NCBI GenBank assembly: GCA_001771585.1
Contig: MEUE01000001.1
Location: 255,789 to 319,788 of the forward strand
Direction of reading: 5' to 3'
DNA length: 64,000 nt
From: a candidate division WOR-1 bacterium RIFOXYB2_FULL_46_45
GTDB taxonomy: Bacteria; Margulisbacteria; WOR-1; XYC2-FULL-46-14
Every line of letters begins with the position of its first letter. Position 1 is the first letter of the stretch. Of this stretch, positions 40,774 to 50,285 are shown one piece after another. Below the pieces are notes generated by a model. That model saw only the letters and a list, made by a program, of their open reading frames with translations. It made no database searches and had not been told where the DNA came from. Made by a program: the position numbers and the translations under genes.

Positions 40774-40993
40774 GTTTTTCAACCGGCTTGGGAGTCTTCT
40801 TCTCCGTTTTGGCCTCTTTCTTGTAATCGGTAATATGAAAACCGGAACCTTTGAAGATAATCCCGCTGGCGGAGATCAGGCGTTTGACCGGACCGGAACA
40901 TTTGGGACAAAATTCAAGCGGCTTTTCAGTCATTTTTTGCGCGGTTTCAAAAACATATCCGCACTCTTTGCACTTATAATCATAAATGGGCAT
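40721..40993 (-). CDS. FmdB family zinc-ribbon protein
   Basis: 90 aa; [57 protein letters not shown]. Confidence 0.95.
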   Translation of the reverse strand: MPIYDYKCKECGYVFETAQKMTEKPLEFCPKCSGPVKRLISASGIIFKGSGFHITDYKKEAKTEKKTPKPVEKPKEPKNSSEAASPKKSE

Positions 40994-42191
40994 TTAAAAC
41001 CTCGGGGATTTCAAAGGTCCCGTCTTCTTTCTGGAAGTTTTCCATGATCGCGGCCAGCGTTCTTCCAACCGCCAGTCCCGAACCGTTTAGTGTGTGCACA
41101 AACTCCGGTTTAGCTTTCGCGTCCCGGCGGAATTTGATCAGAGCTCTTCTTGCCTGAAAATCCTCAAAATTGGAACAGGAAGAGATCTCCCTGAACCGCC
41201 CCTGCGAGGGAAACCAGACTTCAAGATCATAAGTTTTGGCGGAGGCAAAACCCAAATCGGCGGCGCAAAGCTCAACCACCCGATAGTGCAAACCGAGCTT
41301 TTGGAGTATCTTTTCGGCATCAAGGGTCAGCTTCTCCAATTCCGCGAAAGATTTTTCCGGCTCCGTAAATTTTACCAGTTCAACTTTGTTGAACTGGTGC
41401 TGGCGGATCAGCCCGCGGACATCTTTGCCGTACGATCCGGCTTCGCGGCGGAAGCACGGGGTATAGGCGCAATATTTTAGCGGAAGATCATTAATGGATA
41501 AAATTTCTTCGCGGTGGATATTGGTCACCGAAACTTCGGCGGTCGGCAAGAGCCACAGATCGTCCGAACAATGATAAAGGTCCTCTTCAAATTTCGGCAG
41601 CTGTCCGGTCCCCTGCATCGATTTGGTATTGACCAGGATCGGAGGAAAAACTTCGGTGTAACCATTTTCTTTGGTGTGAGTATCAAGCATCAAATTAATT
41701 AAAGCCCTCTCAAGTTTTGCCGCCAGCCCTTTTAAGATAACAAAGCGTGAACCGGAAACTTTGGTCGCCCGCTCAAAATCAAGTATTCCCAGCTTTTCCC
41801 CGATTTCAAAATGCGGCTTGGGGGTAAAGGTGAAGCATGGGGGCTTTCCGGATCTTCGGATTTCAACGTTATCTTCGGCGCTTTTTCCCGCAGGGACAGA
41901 CGAATCGGGAATGTTGGGGATTTGGAGAAGGATCAAATTCAGTTGTTCTTCCGCCGTTCTTTTTTTCTCTTCCAGCTCTTTAATTTTTTCGCGGAGTTCT
42001 TTTCCGTCTTTTGCCTGTGATTCGGACGCCTTATTGCGCCTGGCTCGTAGTTCATCAATTTCCAAAGTAAGTTTACGCCATTCGGAATCTATCTCCGCAA
42101 ATTTGCCAAAAGATGCGGCATCGGCCTTGCGCTGTTTTAAGGCCTCTTTGATTTTTTCCGGATTACTGCGTAGTAGTTTTATATCAAGCAT
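40980..42191 (-). CDS. serS: Seryl-tRNA synthetase
   Basis: 403 aa; [73 protein letters not shown]. Confidence 0.98.
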   Translation of the reverse strand: MLDIKLLRSNPEKIKEALKQRKADAASFGKFAEIDSEWRKLTLEIDELRARRNKASESQAKDGKELREKIKELEEKKRTAEEQLNLILLQIPNIPDSSVPAGKSAEDNVEIRRSGKPPCFTFTPKPHFEIGEKLGILDFERATKVSGSRFVILKGLAAKLERALINLMLDTHTKENGYTEVFPPILVNTKSMQGTGQLPKFEEDLYHCSDDLWLLPTAEVSVTNIHREEILSINDLPLKYCAYTPCFRREAGSYGKDVRGLIRQHQFNKVELVKFTEPEKSFAELEKLTLDAEKILQKLGLHYRVVELCAADLGFASAKTYDLEVWFPSQGRFREISSCSNFEDFQARRALIKFRRDAKAKPEFVHTLNGSGLAVGRTLAAIMENFQKEDGTFEIPEVLNAHL

Positions 42192-42198
42192 AGTTAAG

Positions 42199-42405
42199 TT
42201 AAGCTTTTTTGAGATGGACTTTCCTCACAAAAGGGCTTAAGAATCTCGAGGCATTAAGAATTTCAATTCCTATGACTTTTTTGTTTTTATCCAATTCAAC
42301 ATTAACTCCCGGAGCGACCTCGGCAAATTCTTCTTCTGATCCTTTTTTGGTTAATATATACAAAATATCGGCATCTCCATCAAAATAAACTTTCGGCTTT
42401 CTCAT
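42199..42405 (-). CDS. DUF2283 family protein (putative antitoxin-like)
   Basis: 68 aa; [17 protein letters not shown]...[21 protein letters not shown]. Confidence 0.85.
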   Translation of the reverse strand: MRKPKVYFDGDADILYILTKKGSEEEFAEVAPGVNVELDKNKKVIGIEILNASRFLSPFVRKVHLKKA

Positions 42406-42695
42406 TTTCTAGTCCACCTCCCGGTTTTAATACGATTTTCTTTTTGCCCGTGTTTTAAGGGGTGAATAGTAATCGCCTCCAAAATTTTACTTGCCGCGTC
42501 TTCCCTATAAATCACCGCTAAATCTCTCATTTTTTTCTTATATTTATTCTTTCCAACAGCTACCAAATAATGGGTGGCCGTATCATAATACCTTTCAACC
42601 GCAAAAATCAGGACATCTTTTGCCAAATTATAAGGCAATTCTCTTAATCTTATCCTCTCACGTAAATGATTTGAATATTTTATGCGCCAAGCCAT
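42402..42695 (-). CDS. DUF4258-like / RelE-type putative toxin
   Basis: 97 aa; HLRERIRLRELPYNLAKDVLIFAVERYYDTATHYLVAVGKNKYKKKMRDLAVIYREDAASKILEAITIHPLKHGQKENRIKTGRW; partner of the DUF2283 gene. Confidence 0.65.
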   Translation of the reverse strand: MAWRIKYSNHLRERIRLRELPYNLAKDVLIFAVERYYDTATHYLVAVGKNKYKKKMRDLAVIYREDAASKILEAITIHPLKHGQKENRIKTGRWTRK

Positions 42696-42720
42696 TTAAG
42701 ATTGCTCCAATTATACCATC

Positions 42721-44136
42721 TTAGGTGATGCCCTTCCACCTAACCCCTTGAGCAGTATCTTCCAATATTATACCCTTTTTAAGCAGGTCGTTGCGAATTT
42801 GGTCGGCTTTTTTAAAATCTTTATTTTTGCGGGCGGCTTCGCGTTCGGCAATCATTTTTTCAATCTCCTCACTGTTATCCGGACAGGTCTTTGACCTGTC
42901 CCTACCCTCGACTCTCAACCCCAACAACTCCATATAGCCGATCAAAGACTTTCTGATCTTCAAAAGCAACGCTTTATCCGACGGATTCTCTTCCATTATT
43001 TTATTGGCAAAAGCGACAATTTCAAACAACACTCCAATCGCCCCGGCGGCGTTAAAATCATCGTTTAAAGCAATGATAAAATCCTCATCCAATTCCAAAA
43101 GTTTCGAATCCAAACCGTGCGACTCTTTCGGCTTTTCGATGCTATCCATTACAAACTGGATGCGGTCGATTGTATCGCGCAGGCGCCCCAATCCTTTTTC
43201 CGCCGCTTTGAGCTGGTCATCCGAAAAATCGATCGGAGAACGATAATGGGTCGAGAGTAAAAAGAACCGGACCACCATCGGATCGTATTTCTTAAAAATA
43301 TCTTTCAAGGTAAAAAAGTTGCCAAGCGACTTTGACATTTTTTGCTTATCGACATTGACAAAGCCGTTGTGGACCCAGTATTTTACCCACGGCTTGCAAG
43401 TTAGCGCTTCGGTCTGGGCAATTTCGTTTTCGTGGTGGGGGAAAATCAAATCAAGACCTCCGCCGTGGATATCAAAAGATTCACCAAGATACTTGGTCGA
43501 CATCACCGAGCATTCGATATGCCAGCCGGGCCGCCCTTTCCCCCACGGCGAATCCCAGGAGGGCTCTCCCTCCTTTGCCCCTTTCCAGAGGGCAAAATCG
43601 AAGGGATCTTTTTTTCTTGAATCGACTTCAACCCGGGCTCCGGACCGCATTTCGTCCAGTTTTCTTTTTGAAAGTTTCCCGTAATCTTTAAACTTCCCGA
43701 CTTCAAAATAAACATCATGGTCGATTTGGTACGCATATCCTCCGGCCTCCAACCCCTTTACCCATTTAACCATCTCCGGTATATGCTCGGTCGCTTTCAC
43801 GTATCTGGTCGGATTCAAAACACCAAGCTTCTCCATTACTTCCAAATATGAGTCAAAATATTGCTGGGCGATTTCGTTCACAGTTCGCCGTTCACCGTTC
43901 GCCTTATTGATTAATTTATCGTCAATATCAGTAACGTTCTGAATATATGTCACTTTGTATCCTGAATATTCGAGGAAACGGCGAATAATATCGAAAGTGA
44001 CATAAGCGCGGCCGTGGCCAAGATGCGCTTCGTCGTACGGAGTAACTCCGCAAACGTACATCTTAACTTCATTTGGGTGAAGAGGAACAAATTCTTCCTT
44101 TTTTTGCGTCAGCGTGTTGTAGATAAAAAGAGGCAT
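42721..44136 (-). CDS. cysS: Cysteinyl-tRNA synthetase
   Basis: 471 aa; YVCGVTPYDEAHLGHGRAYVTFDIIRRFL, GWHIECSVMSTKYLGESFDIHGGGLDLIFPHHENEIAQTEA, KMSKSLGN. Confidence 0.98.
   Translation of the reverse strand: MPLFIYNTLTQKKEEFVPLHPNEVKMYVCGVTPYDEAHLGHGRAYVTFDIIRRFLEYSGYKVTYIQNVTDIDDKLINKANGERRTVNEIAQQYFDSYLEVMEKLGVLNPTRYVKATEHIPEMVKWVKGLEAGGYAYQIDHDVYFEVGKFKDYGKLSKRKLDEMRSGARVEVDSRKKDPFDFALWKGAKEGEPSWDSPWGKGRPGWHIECSVMSTKYLGESFDIHGGGLDLIFPHHENEIAQTEALTCKPWVKYWVHNGFVNVDKQKMSKSLGNFFTLKDIFKKYDPMVVRFFLLSTHYRSPIDFSDDQLKAAEKGLGRLRDTIDRIQFVMDSIEKPKESHGLDSKLLELDEDFIIALNDDFNAAGAIGVLFEIVAFANKIMEENPSDKALLLKIRKSLIGYMELLGLRVEGRDRSKTCPDNSEEIEKMIAEREAARKNKDFKKADQIRNDLLKKGIILEDTAQGVRWKGIT
42881..42901. repeat. 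In-frame palindromic element copy 3 (in cysS)
   Basis: GGACAGGTC TTT GACCTGTCC followed by CTAC; peptide GRDRSKTCP. Confidence 0.93.
43876..43903. repeat. Heptamer array inside cysS, 4 units
   Basis: GTTCACA GTTCGCC GTTCACC GTTCGCC; translated as ANGERRTVN in CysS. Confidence 0.85.
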
Positions 44137-44185
44137 AAATCAATTATACACTGAAATTTTTAAAAAAGTATTTCGAAATATATTC

Positions 44186-45478
44186 ATGAGGATTACCCGT
44201 CCAGATATCAACATAAGAACAACCGGAGGATACGGCAAAGCTGCCGCTCTGCTTAGGTCAATTGGGCAACAAGAATTTACTTTTTTTCTTACTCTAAGGT
44301 GCAACGTGAAATGCGCACACTGCCAAGCACCAAAAGGGAGAACAGAATTAGATACTGATCTGGTTAAAGACACCATCGACGATTTAACCAGGCTTCCAAC
44401 CATATCTTTTTCGGGAGGACAACCCAGTCTTTATAAAAGCAACCCTTATACTTATATGGACTTATTACACTATGCGGCACCAAAGGCAGGAATAAGAATA
44501 GTGGTTTACACGAACGGGACCGAATTTCCAACCGAATTATCAAGCGCGGTTCGCTATCTGGATGAATATCCAAATAACGCGACTTTTTGCTTGTCACTTG
44601 ACAGACATCATCGGGAAGCTTTGGCGCAAAACGGTTTTGATTTAAAAATAATATTCAGGACTTTGTATGAAGCATGCGGATTGTCCGGAAAACGGCTGGA
44701 GTTTAATGCCAGAGTCGAACCGGAAAAAACGGGAATGCCATTAAACGGACTTGAGGATATTTTCTCATCCGAACACCAGAAAACATCCTGGAAAGCAATG
44801 GCTTTTGCCAATTCGGTCCTTGCCCAAGGATGGGCTATAAACCTCCCTGAAAATGAGACAAAGCTGTTGTCCTTGGCAGACTTTCTCCTGCATCTTAAAA
44901 AAATCCATCCGATGGGATTATGGGCAACTTCCACCGGACTGGTTGCGAGTTCGGGCCATGCCGCGCACCTGGCCTCCCCGCCGCCTTTTGCCGTTTACGG
45001 AGATCTAAACAAAACAACTTTGGCAAAGATACTTTGGGAGAGTTTGGGAGGATATTTTGTAACATCGGGAAAGGCCAAAGGGTTAAGTTTTGAGGAAGCA
45101 ATGGTGCAACACGCAAAAAACTTTGTCCTTGTTCCCACAGACACGGAAAAATTTATGAAAATATTGTGCGATAAAACAGAGACCCGCGAACCGCCCGCAG
45201 AAGAGGTCGCTGCGTTTTTGGCAAATCCCAAAGTTCCCATAACCTGGGAAGTCGACGTCGACGATCCGCTCCCCTATCTTAGCGGTTTTAGTTTTGATCC
45301 TAAAATGCTTGGTCCCAATATTATCCCTGTAATCAAAAAAGGTCGCTTAGAATTCCTTTCGAAAGAAGCTACAAAAGCCGCTGAAATTATTCCTTTCAGA
45401 CCTAGAGGGTTAGAGTTTCAATTGTCCGATGGTTCAAGAATAGTTTTTGGACCAATACATGAGCGTTCTTTATTATAA
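44186..45478 (+). CDS. Radical SAM protein of unknown function
   Basis: 430 aa; [16 protein letters not shown] (CX3CX2C), [11 protein letters not shown]. Confidence 0.85.
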   Translation: MRITRPDINIRTTGGYGKAAALLRSIGQQEFTFFLTLRCNVKCAHCQAPKGRTELDTDLVKDTIDDLTRLPTISFSGGQPSLYKSNPYTYMDLLHYAAPKAGIRIVVYTNGTEFPTELSSAVRYLDEYPNNATFCLSLDRHHREALAQNGFDLKIIFRTLYEACGLSGKRLEFNARVEPEKTGMPLNGLEDIFSSEHQKTSWKAMAFANSVLAQGWAINLPENETKLLSLADFLLHLKKIHPMGLWATSTGLVASSGHAAHLASPPPFAVYGDLNKTTLAKILWESLGGYFVTSGKAKGLSFEEAMVQHAKNFVLVPTDTEKFMKILCDKTETREPPAEEVAAFLANPKVPITWEVDVDDPLPYLSGFSFDPKMLGPNIIPVIKKGRLEFLSKEATKAAEIIPFRPRGLEFQLSDGSRIVFGPIHERSLL

Positions 45479-45964
45479 CACCCGGGCCGGATTCCCCACC
45501 ACCGTGGTATTGGCCGGAACCGGCTTGGTAACAACCGACGCGGCGCCGATCCTGGCATTGTCTCCGATCGTTATCGCTCCCAAAACAATCGCGTTGGCTC
45601 CAATGATTACATTGTTGCCGATGGTCGGATGGCGCTTCCCTTTTTCTTTTCCGGTCCCGCCCAGGGTTACCCCCTGAAACATTGTCACATTTTCTCCGAT
45701 TTCGGTCGTTTCTCCGATCACTATTCCGTTACCATGGTCGATAAAACAGCCGGAACCGATTTTGGCACCCGGATGGATTTCAATCAAAGTCAGCAGGCGG
45801 GCAATCTGCGAGATTAAACGCGGAAAAAACGGGATCTTTAATGTATAAAGGAAATGAGCAATTCGATGGAACCAGATCGCCCACAACCCCTGATAGAGCA
45901 GCACCTCAAAGATATTCGCCGCCGCCGGGTCCCTTTCAAAAATTACCTTTATGTCGTTTAGCAT
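45473..45964 (-). CDS. cysE: Serine O-acetyltransferase
   Basis: 163 aa; [67 protein letters not shown]. Confidence 0.93.
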   Translation of the reverse strand: MLNDIKVIFERDPAAANIFEVLLYQGLWAIWFHRIAHFLYTLKIPFFPRLISQIARLLTLIEIHPGAKIGSGCFIDHGNGIVIGETTEIGENVTMFQGVTLGGTGKEKGKRHPTIGNNVIIGANAIVLGAITIGDNARIGAASVVTKPVPANTTVVGNPARVL

Positions 45965-46054
45965 GGTTAAAAAAAATTAATGTGAAATTCCAACCCAATT
46001 ATACCGATATATATATAGAAAGGTCAAGGAAAGACCTGCAAGGAGGAAGAAAAA

Positions 46055-47077
46055 ATGATTGGAGGAGTATCAAGAGCATCGGGAACATCATTATCGCTAG
46101 TATCAACTAATATCCCCGCCCGTTTTATTGGACACTTCCGAAGCATGCTGGGCAATAATGCAATTACAACAATTCGTACCATAACTAGTCCCGCGCAAAT
46201 TGCCCAATTGCAAAGAATTGAACGAAAATTGGCAAATGCCATCAAAAGTGATTTTCGCGATTCATTGTCAAGAGAAGGCACAAGCATTACATTGGATATG
46301 TTCCGCTGGACGCGCAGCAAAACATTCTGGTTTGATAGAATGAATAAAAAACTAAATAGCTTAGTTCCATCGGTGGAACTTGAACTGATCATTTTAGATA
46401 GAGGAGACAACCGGAGCAAACTTCTGATTACAACCAGCGAAGACAGGTATAATTTACAATCTTTTAATCAAGGCATAGAGGTTAAATTTGATAGCGATGT
46501 TGGAATAAGAAGGTTCGTTTTGCCGGCACAAACGGCGAACCAGACTGGTGTGTTCCGAACAGCAGTTTTTCCTATTGCTCAATCTACAACCGCAATAGTC
46601 CCTCATGAAACATCAGGTGAGGAAATTACAGTTACAAGAATACTACAAGAGATTGCGACTATTCAAGAAGAACAACACAAAGCCAGTGCAGACAATGCAA
46701 AAAAAGAAACTAGGATGAATAAAGTAATGCCGCTAATAGGTTCTACTTTAGGCGTAACAACCGCAGTAGTAGGACTTACAATGGGAGCTCCAATATCATC
46801 GAAAATTGCATCTTATTTGCTCGATTTAGGATTTATTCATGTATACACATCTTATGATTTGATCATGTTTGGTTACAACCAATCGGCAATAGCAGCCATA
46901 ACAATACTCACGGGGGTTGGTATCTCCGCCTCTCCTATTATCTGGTATTCGTTAAAAAATAAAATATCATCCCTTATCGCAGGCAGGAAAATTCGACAAT
47001 TAGAATCCAAAGCAAGAGAACAAGAATATGTTTTAGCCGGTGCTGACACGGAAAAACCCAAATTACTTGGCCAGTAA
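46055..47077 (+). CDS. Hypothetical protein with C-terminal transmembrane segments
   Basis: 340 aa ORF preceded by AAGGAGG; no family recognised. Confidence 0.6.
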   Translation: MIGGVSRASGTSLSLVSTNIPARFIGHFRSMLGNNAITTIRTITSPAQIAQLQRIERKLANAIKSDFRDSLSREGTSITLDMFRWTRSKTFWFDRMNKKLNSLVPSVELELIILDRGDNRSKLLITTSEDRYNLQSFNQGIEVKFDSDVGIRRFVLPAQTANQTGVFRTAVFPIAQSTTAIVPHETSGEEITVTRILQEIATIQEEQHKASADNAKKETRMNKVMPLIGSTLGVTTAVVGLTMGAPISSKIASYLLDLGFIHVYTSYDLIMFGYNQSAIAAITILTGVGISASPIIWYSLKNKISSLIAGRKIRQLESKAREQEYVLAGADTEKPKLLGQ

Positions 47078-47081
47078 TAAT

Positions 47082-47609
47082 CTACCTGTCAAAAAACGGA
47101 TTCTTACCGGAGACCGATAACGGAATCCCATAGGCAATTTTAACATCTTCCCCGATTAATTTCATCTCTATCGACGCCATTCCGATTGTGTACATGACAC
47201 GGTTGTCGATATGGTGCGCCGCAGCGACCGAAACTGCCGAGCCGACCGCGATCCCCAGGTCCCCGGGATTAAAAACGCAGATTCCGTTATTCTTTTCGTT
47301 CTCCGCGCAGTTTTTGAAACCGCACAGGCCGCAATAGCGAAGGCCAACCGTCTTTTTCCTGGTCCCGATAATTACAACCGCCTGGGAACTTAAAATATTT
47401 TTAGAATCCCGGATGAAAGTCTGGTTGTTCTCCCTCTCCCCGATTTCAAGCATTTTACCGGAAATCTTTTTGATATCATCACCGTCTAAAACGGCAATCT
47501 CCAAAAAATCAAAGCCCTTTGCCTTTGGAGCGGTGCGGGCCGCAACCGACATCTTTTGGGCAATCGAAAGAACCGCCTCCGTCCTAAAATCCGGCTCGTT
47601 TTTTATCAT
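47082..47609 (-). CDS. DUF2148 ferredoxin-domain protein
   Basis: 175 aa; LRYCGLCGFKNCAENEKNNGICVFNPGDLGIAVGSAVSVAA. Confidence 0.88.
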   Translation of the reverse strand: MIKNEPDFRTEAVLSIAQKMSVAARTAPKAKGFDFLEIAVLDGDDIKKISGKMLEIGERENNQTFIRDSKNILSSQAVVIIGTRKKTVGLRYCGLCGFKNCAENEKNNGICVFNPGDLGIAVGSAVSVAAAHHIDNRVMYTIGMASIEMKLIGEDVKIAYGIPLSVSGKNPFFDR

Positions 47610-48598
47610 ATCAATTTTTCAAGCAGGTCCAATTGCTCTTGGGTTCCGATCGCGACTAATATATCCCCGTGATTTATTTTTGTGGACCCAATCGGCTGGA
47701 TGTTGAAATGGCCGTCGGGTGACTGGATCGCCAGGATTGTTGCCCCCGATTTTTGGCGGAATTCGGTTTCGGCCAAAGTTTTTCCGCCCAAACTGTGCCG
47801 GCCGTCAACCTTGAATTCCTTGAGGCCAAAATTGACGTGTTCTCCCTGCATGACGGTATCCAGATAATCGATCGCCACCGGCTTCATCACCATTGCCGCC
47901 ATCCTTCTCCCCGCGATAAGGTACGGGTTCAAGACCCGGTTGGCTCCGGCTTTGATCAACTTGCTCTCGGTATCTTTTACCGCCGCCCGGGCGACGATAT
48001 AAAGTTTGGGATTTAGAACCCGCGCCGTTAAGGTGATAAAAACATTGGTCGCGTCGGAATCGGCTACCGCTATAATACCCTTGGCCCTCTGAATGCCGGC
48101 TTTTTCCAAAATATCGTCGGATGAGACATCCCCCACCAAAAACGGAATATTAGCGGACGAGAGCTCTTCCGCGATCTCCGGTTTATTGTCAATAATCACA
48201 TAAGAAATCTTCTCCGCCTCCAGATCTTCCGCCACCTGATGTCCAACCCTTCCAAAACCACAAATGATGTAATGGTTTTTTAGCTCCAAAATTCTTTTTT
48301 CCATTGATCTCCTCCTTCTATAGCCGACTATTTGCCCTTCCATAATTATTTCAATCAGCCGTCCGGCCGCCACCGCCACCGCGCCTACTCCAATCAGTAT
48401 TATCCCGATGCTCAAAAGTTTTCCATAAGTACTCAGGGTATAGGCTTCGCGAAAACCGAGCGTCGCCAACAGTAAAACCATGGTAAAAATCGCGTCCAGC
48501 AAAGGTTGTTTTTCGAGAAAAGTATACCCCAGAATGCCAACGATCATAACTACAACTATAATACTCAACGGAACCACCAATCTTCTGAAAGGATGCAT
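47606..48598 (-). CDS. Potassium channel with TrkA-N/TrkA-C (RCK) domains
   Basis: 330 aa; two N-terminal TM segments, YIICGFGRVGHQVAEDLEAEKISYVIIDNKPE RCK domain; canonical TxGYG filter not visible (TLGFREAYTLSTYGK). Confidence 0.88.
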   Translation of the reverse strand: MHPFRRLVVPLSIIVVVMIVGILGYTFLEKQPLLDAIFTMVLLLATLGFREAYTLSTYGKLLSIGIILIGVGAVAVAAGRLIEIIMEGQIVGYRRRRSMEKRILELKNHYIICGFGRVGHQVAEDLEAEKISYVIIDNKPEIAEELSSANIPFLVGDVSSDDILEKAGIQRAKGIIAVADSDATNVFITLTARVLNPKLYIVARAAVKDTESKLIKAGANRVLNPYLIAGRRMAAMVMKPVAIDYLDTVMQGEHVNFGLKEFKVDGRHSLGGKTLAETEFRQKSGATILAIQSPDGHFNIQPIGSTKINHGDILVAIGTQEQLDLLEKLI

Positions 48599-48610
48599 CG
48601 TCTTATTCTC

Positions 48611-49231
48611 CTACCTTAGTAAAAACAAGGTAAAATCGGCCGGATGATAATCGTGCCGCAACATGAACCGGGAACAAAAGGATCTGCAGTATTTTACCAG
48701 ATCTTCGGGTTTAAAGTAATGGTAATTTCCGGAGCCGGTCTCGCGCAGGGCCCCCCTTGATAGAAAATTGGCCCCCACCCCTATTTTCGACAGTTCGTAC
48801 ATTCTAAGAAGGATCGCCTTAACCTTTTCAAGATGCTCTTCCTCGTCCATAAAACGGAGATTAAAGGCCCCGGAACAAAAGACAAAATCGGATCTTTGTG
48901 GAATATGGCTCTCCAAAATGTCGGCCACTTCAAATTTTGCCTCCGGATGTTTTCTCCGCGCCGCGGCAACCATCCTCTCCGAAATATCGTAGCCGGTGTA
49001 GCTAAAGCGGAAACCGCGCTTCTTTAAAAAACCGAAAAAATCGCCCAGTCCGCAGCCGATATCAAGGATTGAAAATCCGCGCCCTTTTCCGGCGATTGAA
49101 AAGAGCTGTTCCAATATCTGAAAACGGAGGGTTTGGCTCTCGGCAGATTTCCAATCAAGGGACAAGGGGCTTTTATCGCCATGCTTTTCCAGCAGTTCTT
49201 CGTAATAGCTTACCTGTGTATCATGCGGCAT
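48611..49231 (-). CDS. Class I SAM-dependent methyltransferase
   Basis: 206 aa; SILDIGCGLGDFFGFLKKRGFRFSYTGYDIS. Confidence 0.9.
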   Translation of the reverse strand: MPHDTQVSYYEELLEKHGDKSPLSLDWKSAESQTLRFQILEQLFSIAGKGRGFSILDIGCGLGDFFGFLKKRGFRFSYTGYDISERMVAAARRKHPEAKFEVADILESHIPQRSDFVFCSGAFNLRFMDEEEHLEKVKAILLRMYELSKIGVGANFLSRGALRETGSGNYHYFKPEDLVKYCRSFCSRFMLRHDYHPADFTLFLLR

Positions 49232-50234
49232 TAAGCAATTTCTCCGCGATTATAACCGCGTTCAAAGCCGCGCCGCGCCGCAAATTGTCGGAGACGATCC
49301 ACATTTCAATCCCGTTTTCCTGCGAGATGTCTTCACGGATCCTGCCGACAAAAGTATCGTTTTTTCCGGCACATTCAATCGGGGTCGGATATTCCCCTTT
49401 GCCCGGATTATCAACAACTTTCACGGTCGGAAAAGCGGAGAGCAGTTCCCTGACCCTGGCAACAGATATCTTCTTTTTGGTTTTTATGTTCACGCATTCC
49501 GAATGGCCGATCACAACCGGCACCCGGACGCAGGTCGCGGTTACTTTTATGGAATCATCTTCAAATATCTTTTGGGTTTCATTTACCATTTTCATTTCTT
49601 CTTTGGTATAACCGTTGTCGGCAAACTGGTCGATCTGCGGGACAACGTTGAAGGCAATCTGTTTAGGCAGATACTTCACGTCTACTTTTGCCTCCGGGTT
49701 TTTAAGCAGCGCGGCGGTCTGTTCAAACATTTCGGCAACCGCCTCTTTCCCCCAGCCGGAGACCGATTGATAGGTTGAAATGACGAGTCGTTCGATCCCG
49801 ACCTCATCGTAAATTGGTTTTAGGGGGAGAACCATCTGGGCGGTTGAGCAGTTCGGGTTGGCGATGATCCCTTTGTGCCTTTTAATCGCCTGCGGGTTTA
49901 CTTCGGGAACAACCAGGGGGACATTCGGATCCATCCTGAAATGGCTGGTGTTGTCGATGACGACACAACCCCGTTTTGCCGCTTCGGGGGCGAGTGCTTT
50001 TGAAATAGATGCTCCGGCGGAAAAGAGACCAATCTCAATCCCTTCAAACGATTCCGGTTTCGCTTCGATCACTTCATATTCTTTGCTGTTAAATTTTACG
50101 GTGCTCCCGGCGGTGCGCGACGACGCCAGCGGCAGGAATTTTCCAACCGGAAAATTCCGCTCCTCAAGCACTTTGATCATCTCTTTCCCCACCATCCCGG
50201 TGGCACCGAGGACGCAAATGTTATATTTTTTCAT
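49221..50234 (-). CDS. asd: Aspartate-semialdehyde dehydrogenase
   Basis: 337 aa; NICVLGATGMVGKEMIKVLEERNFPVGKFLPLASSRTAGS, IANPNCSTAQMV. Confidence 0.97.
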   Translation of the reverse strand: MKKYNICVLGATGMVGKEMIKVLEERNFPVGKFLPLASSRTAGSTVKFNSKEYEVIEAKPESFEGIEIGLFSAGASISKALAPEAAKRGCVVIDNTSHFRMDPNVPLVVPEVNPQAIKRHKGIIANPNCSTAQMVLPLKPIYDEVGIERLVISTYQSVSGWGKEAVAEMFEQTAALLKNPEAKVDVKYLPKQIAFNVVPQIDQFADNGYTKEEMKMVNETQKIFEDDSIKVTATCVRVPVVIGHSECVNIKTKKKISVARVRELLSAFPTVKVVDNPGKGEYPTPIECAGKNDTFVGRIREDISQENGIEMWIVSDNLRRGAALNAVIIAEKLLNAA

Positions 50235-50285
50235 AGTTAAAGATTATCATATTTTGGGGGGAGAGGCAATTTGATTCTATCTTTT

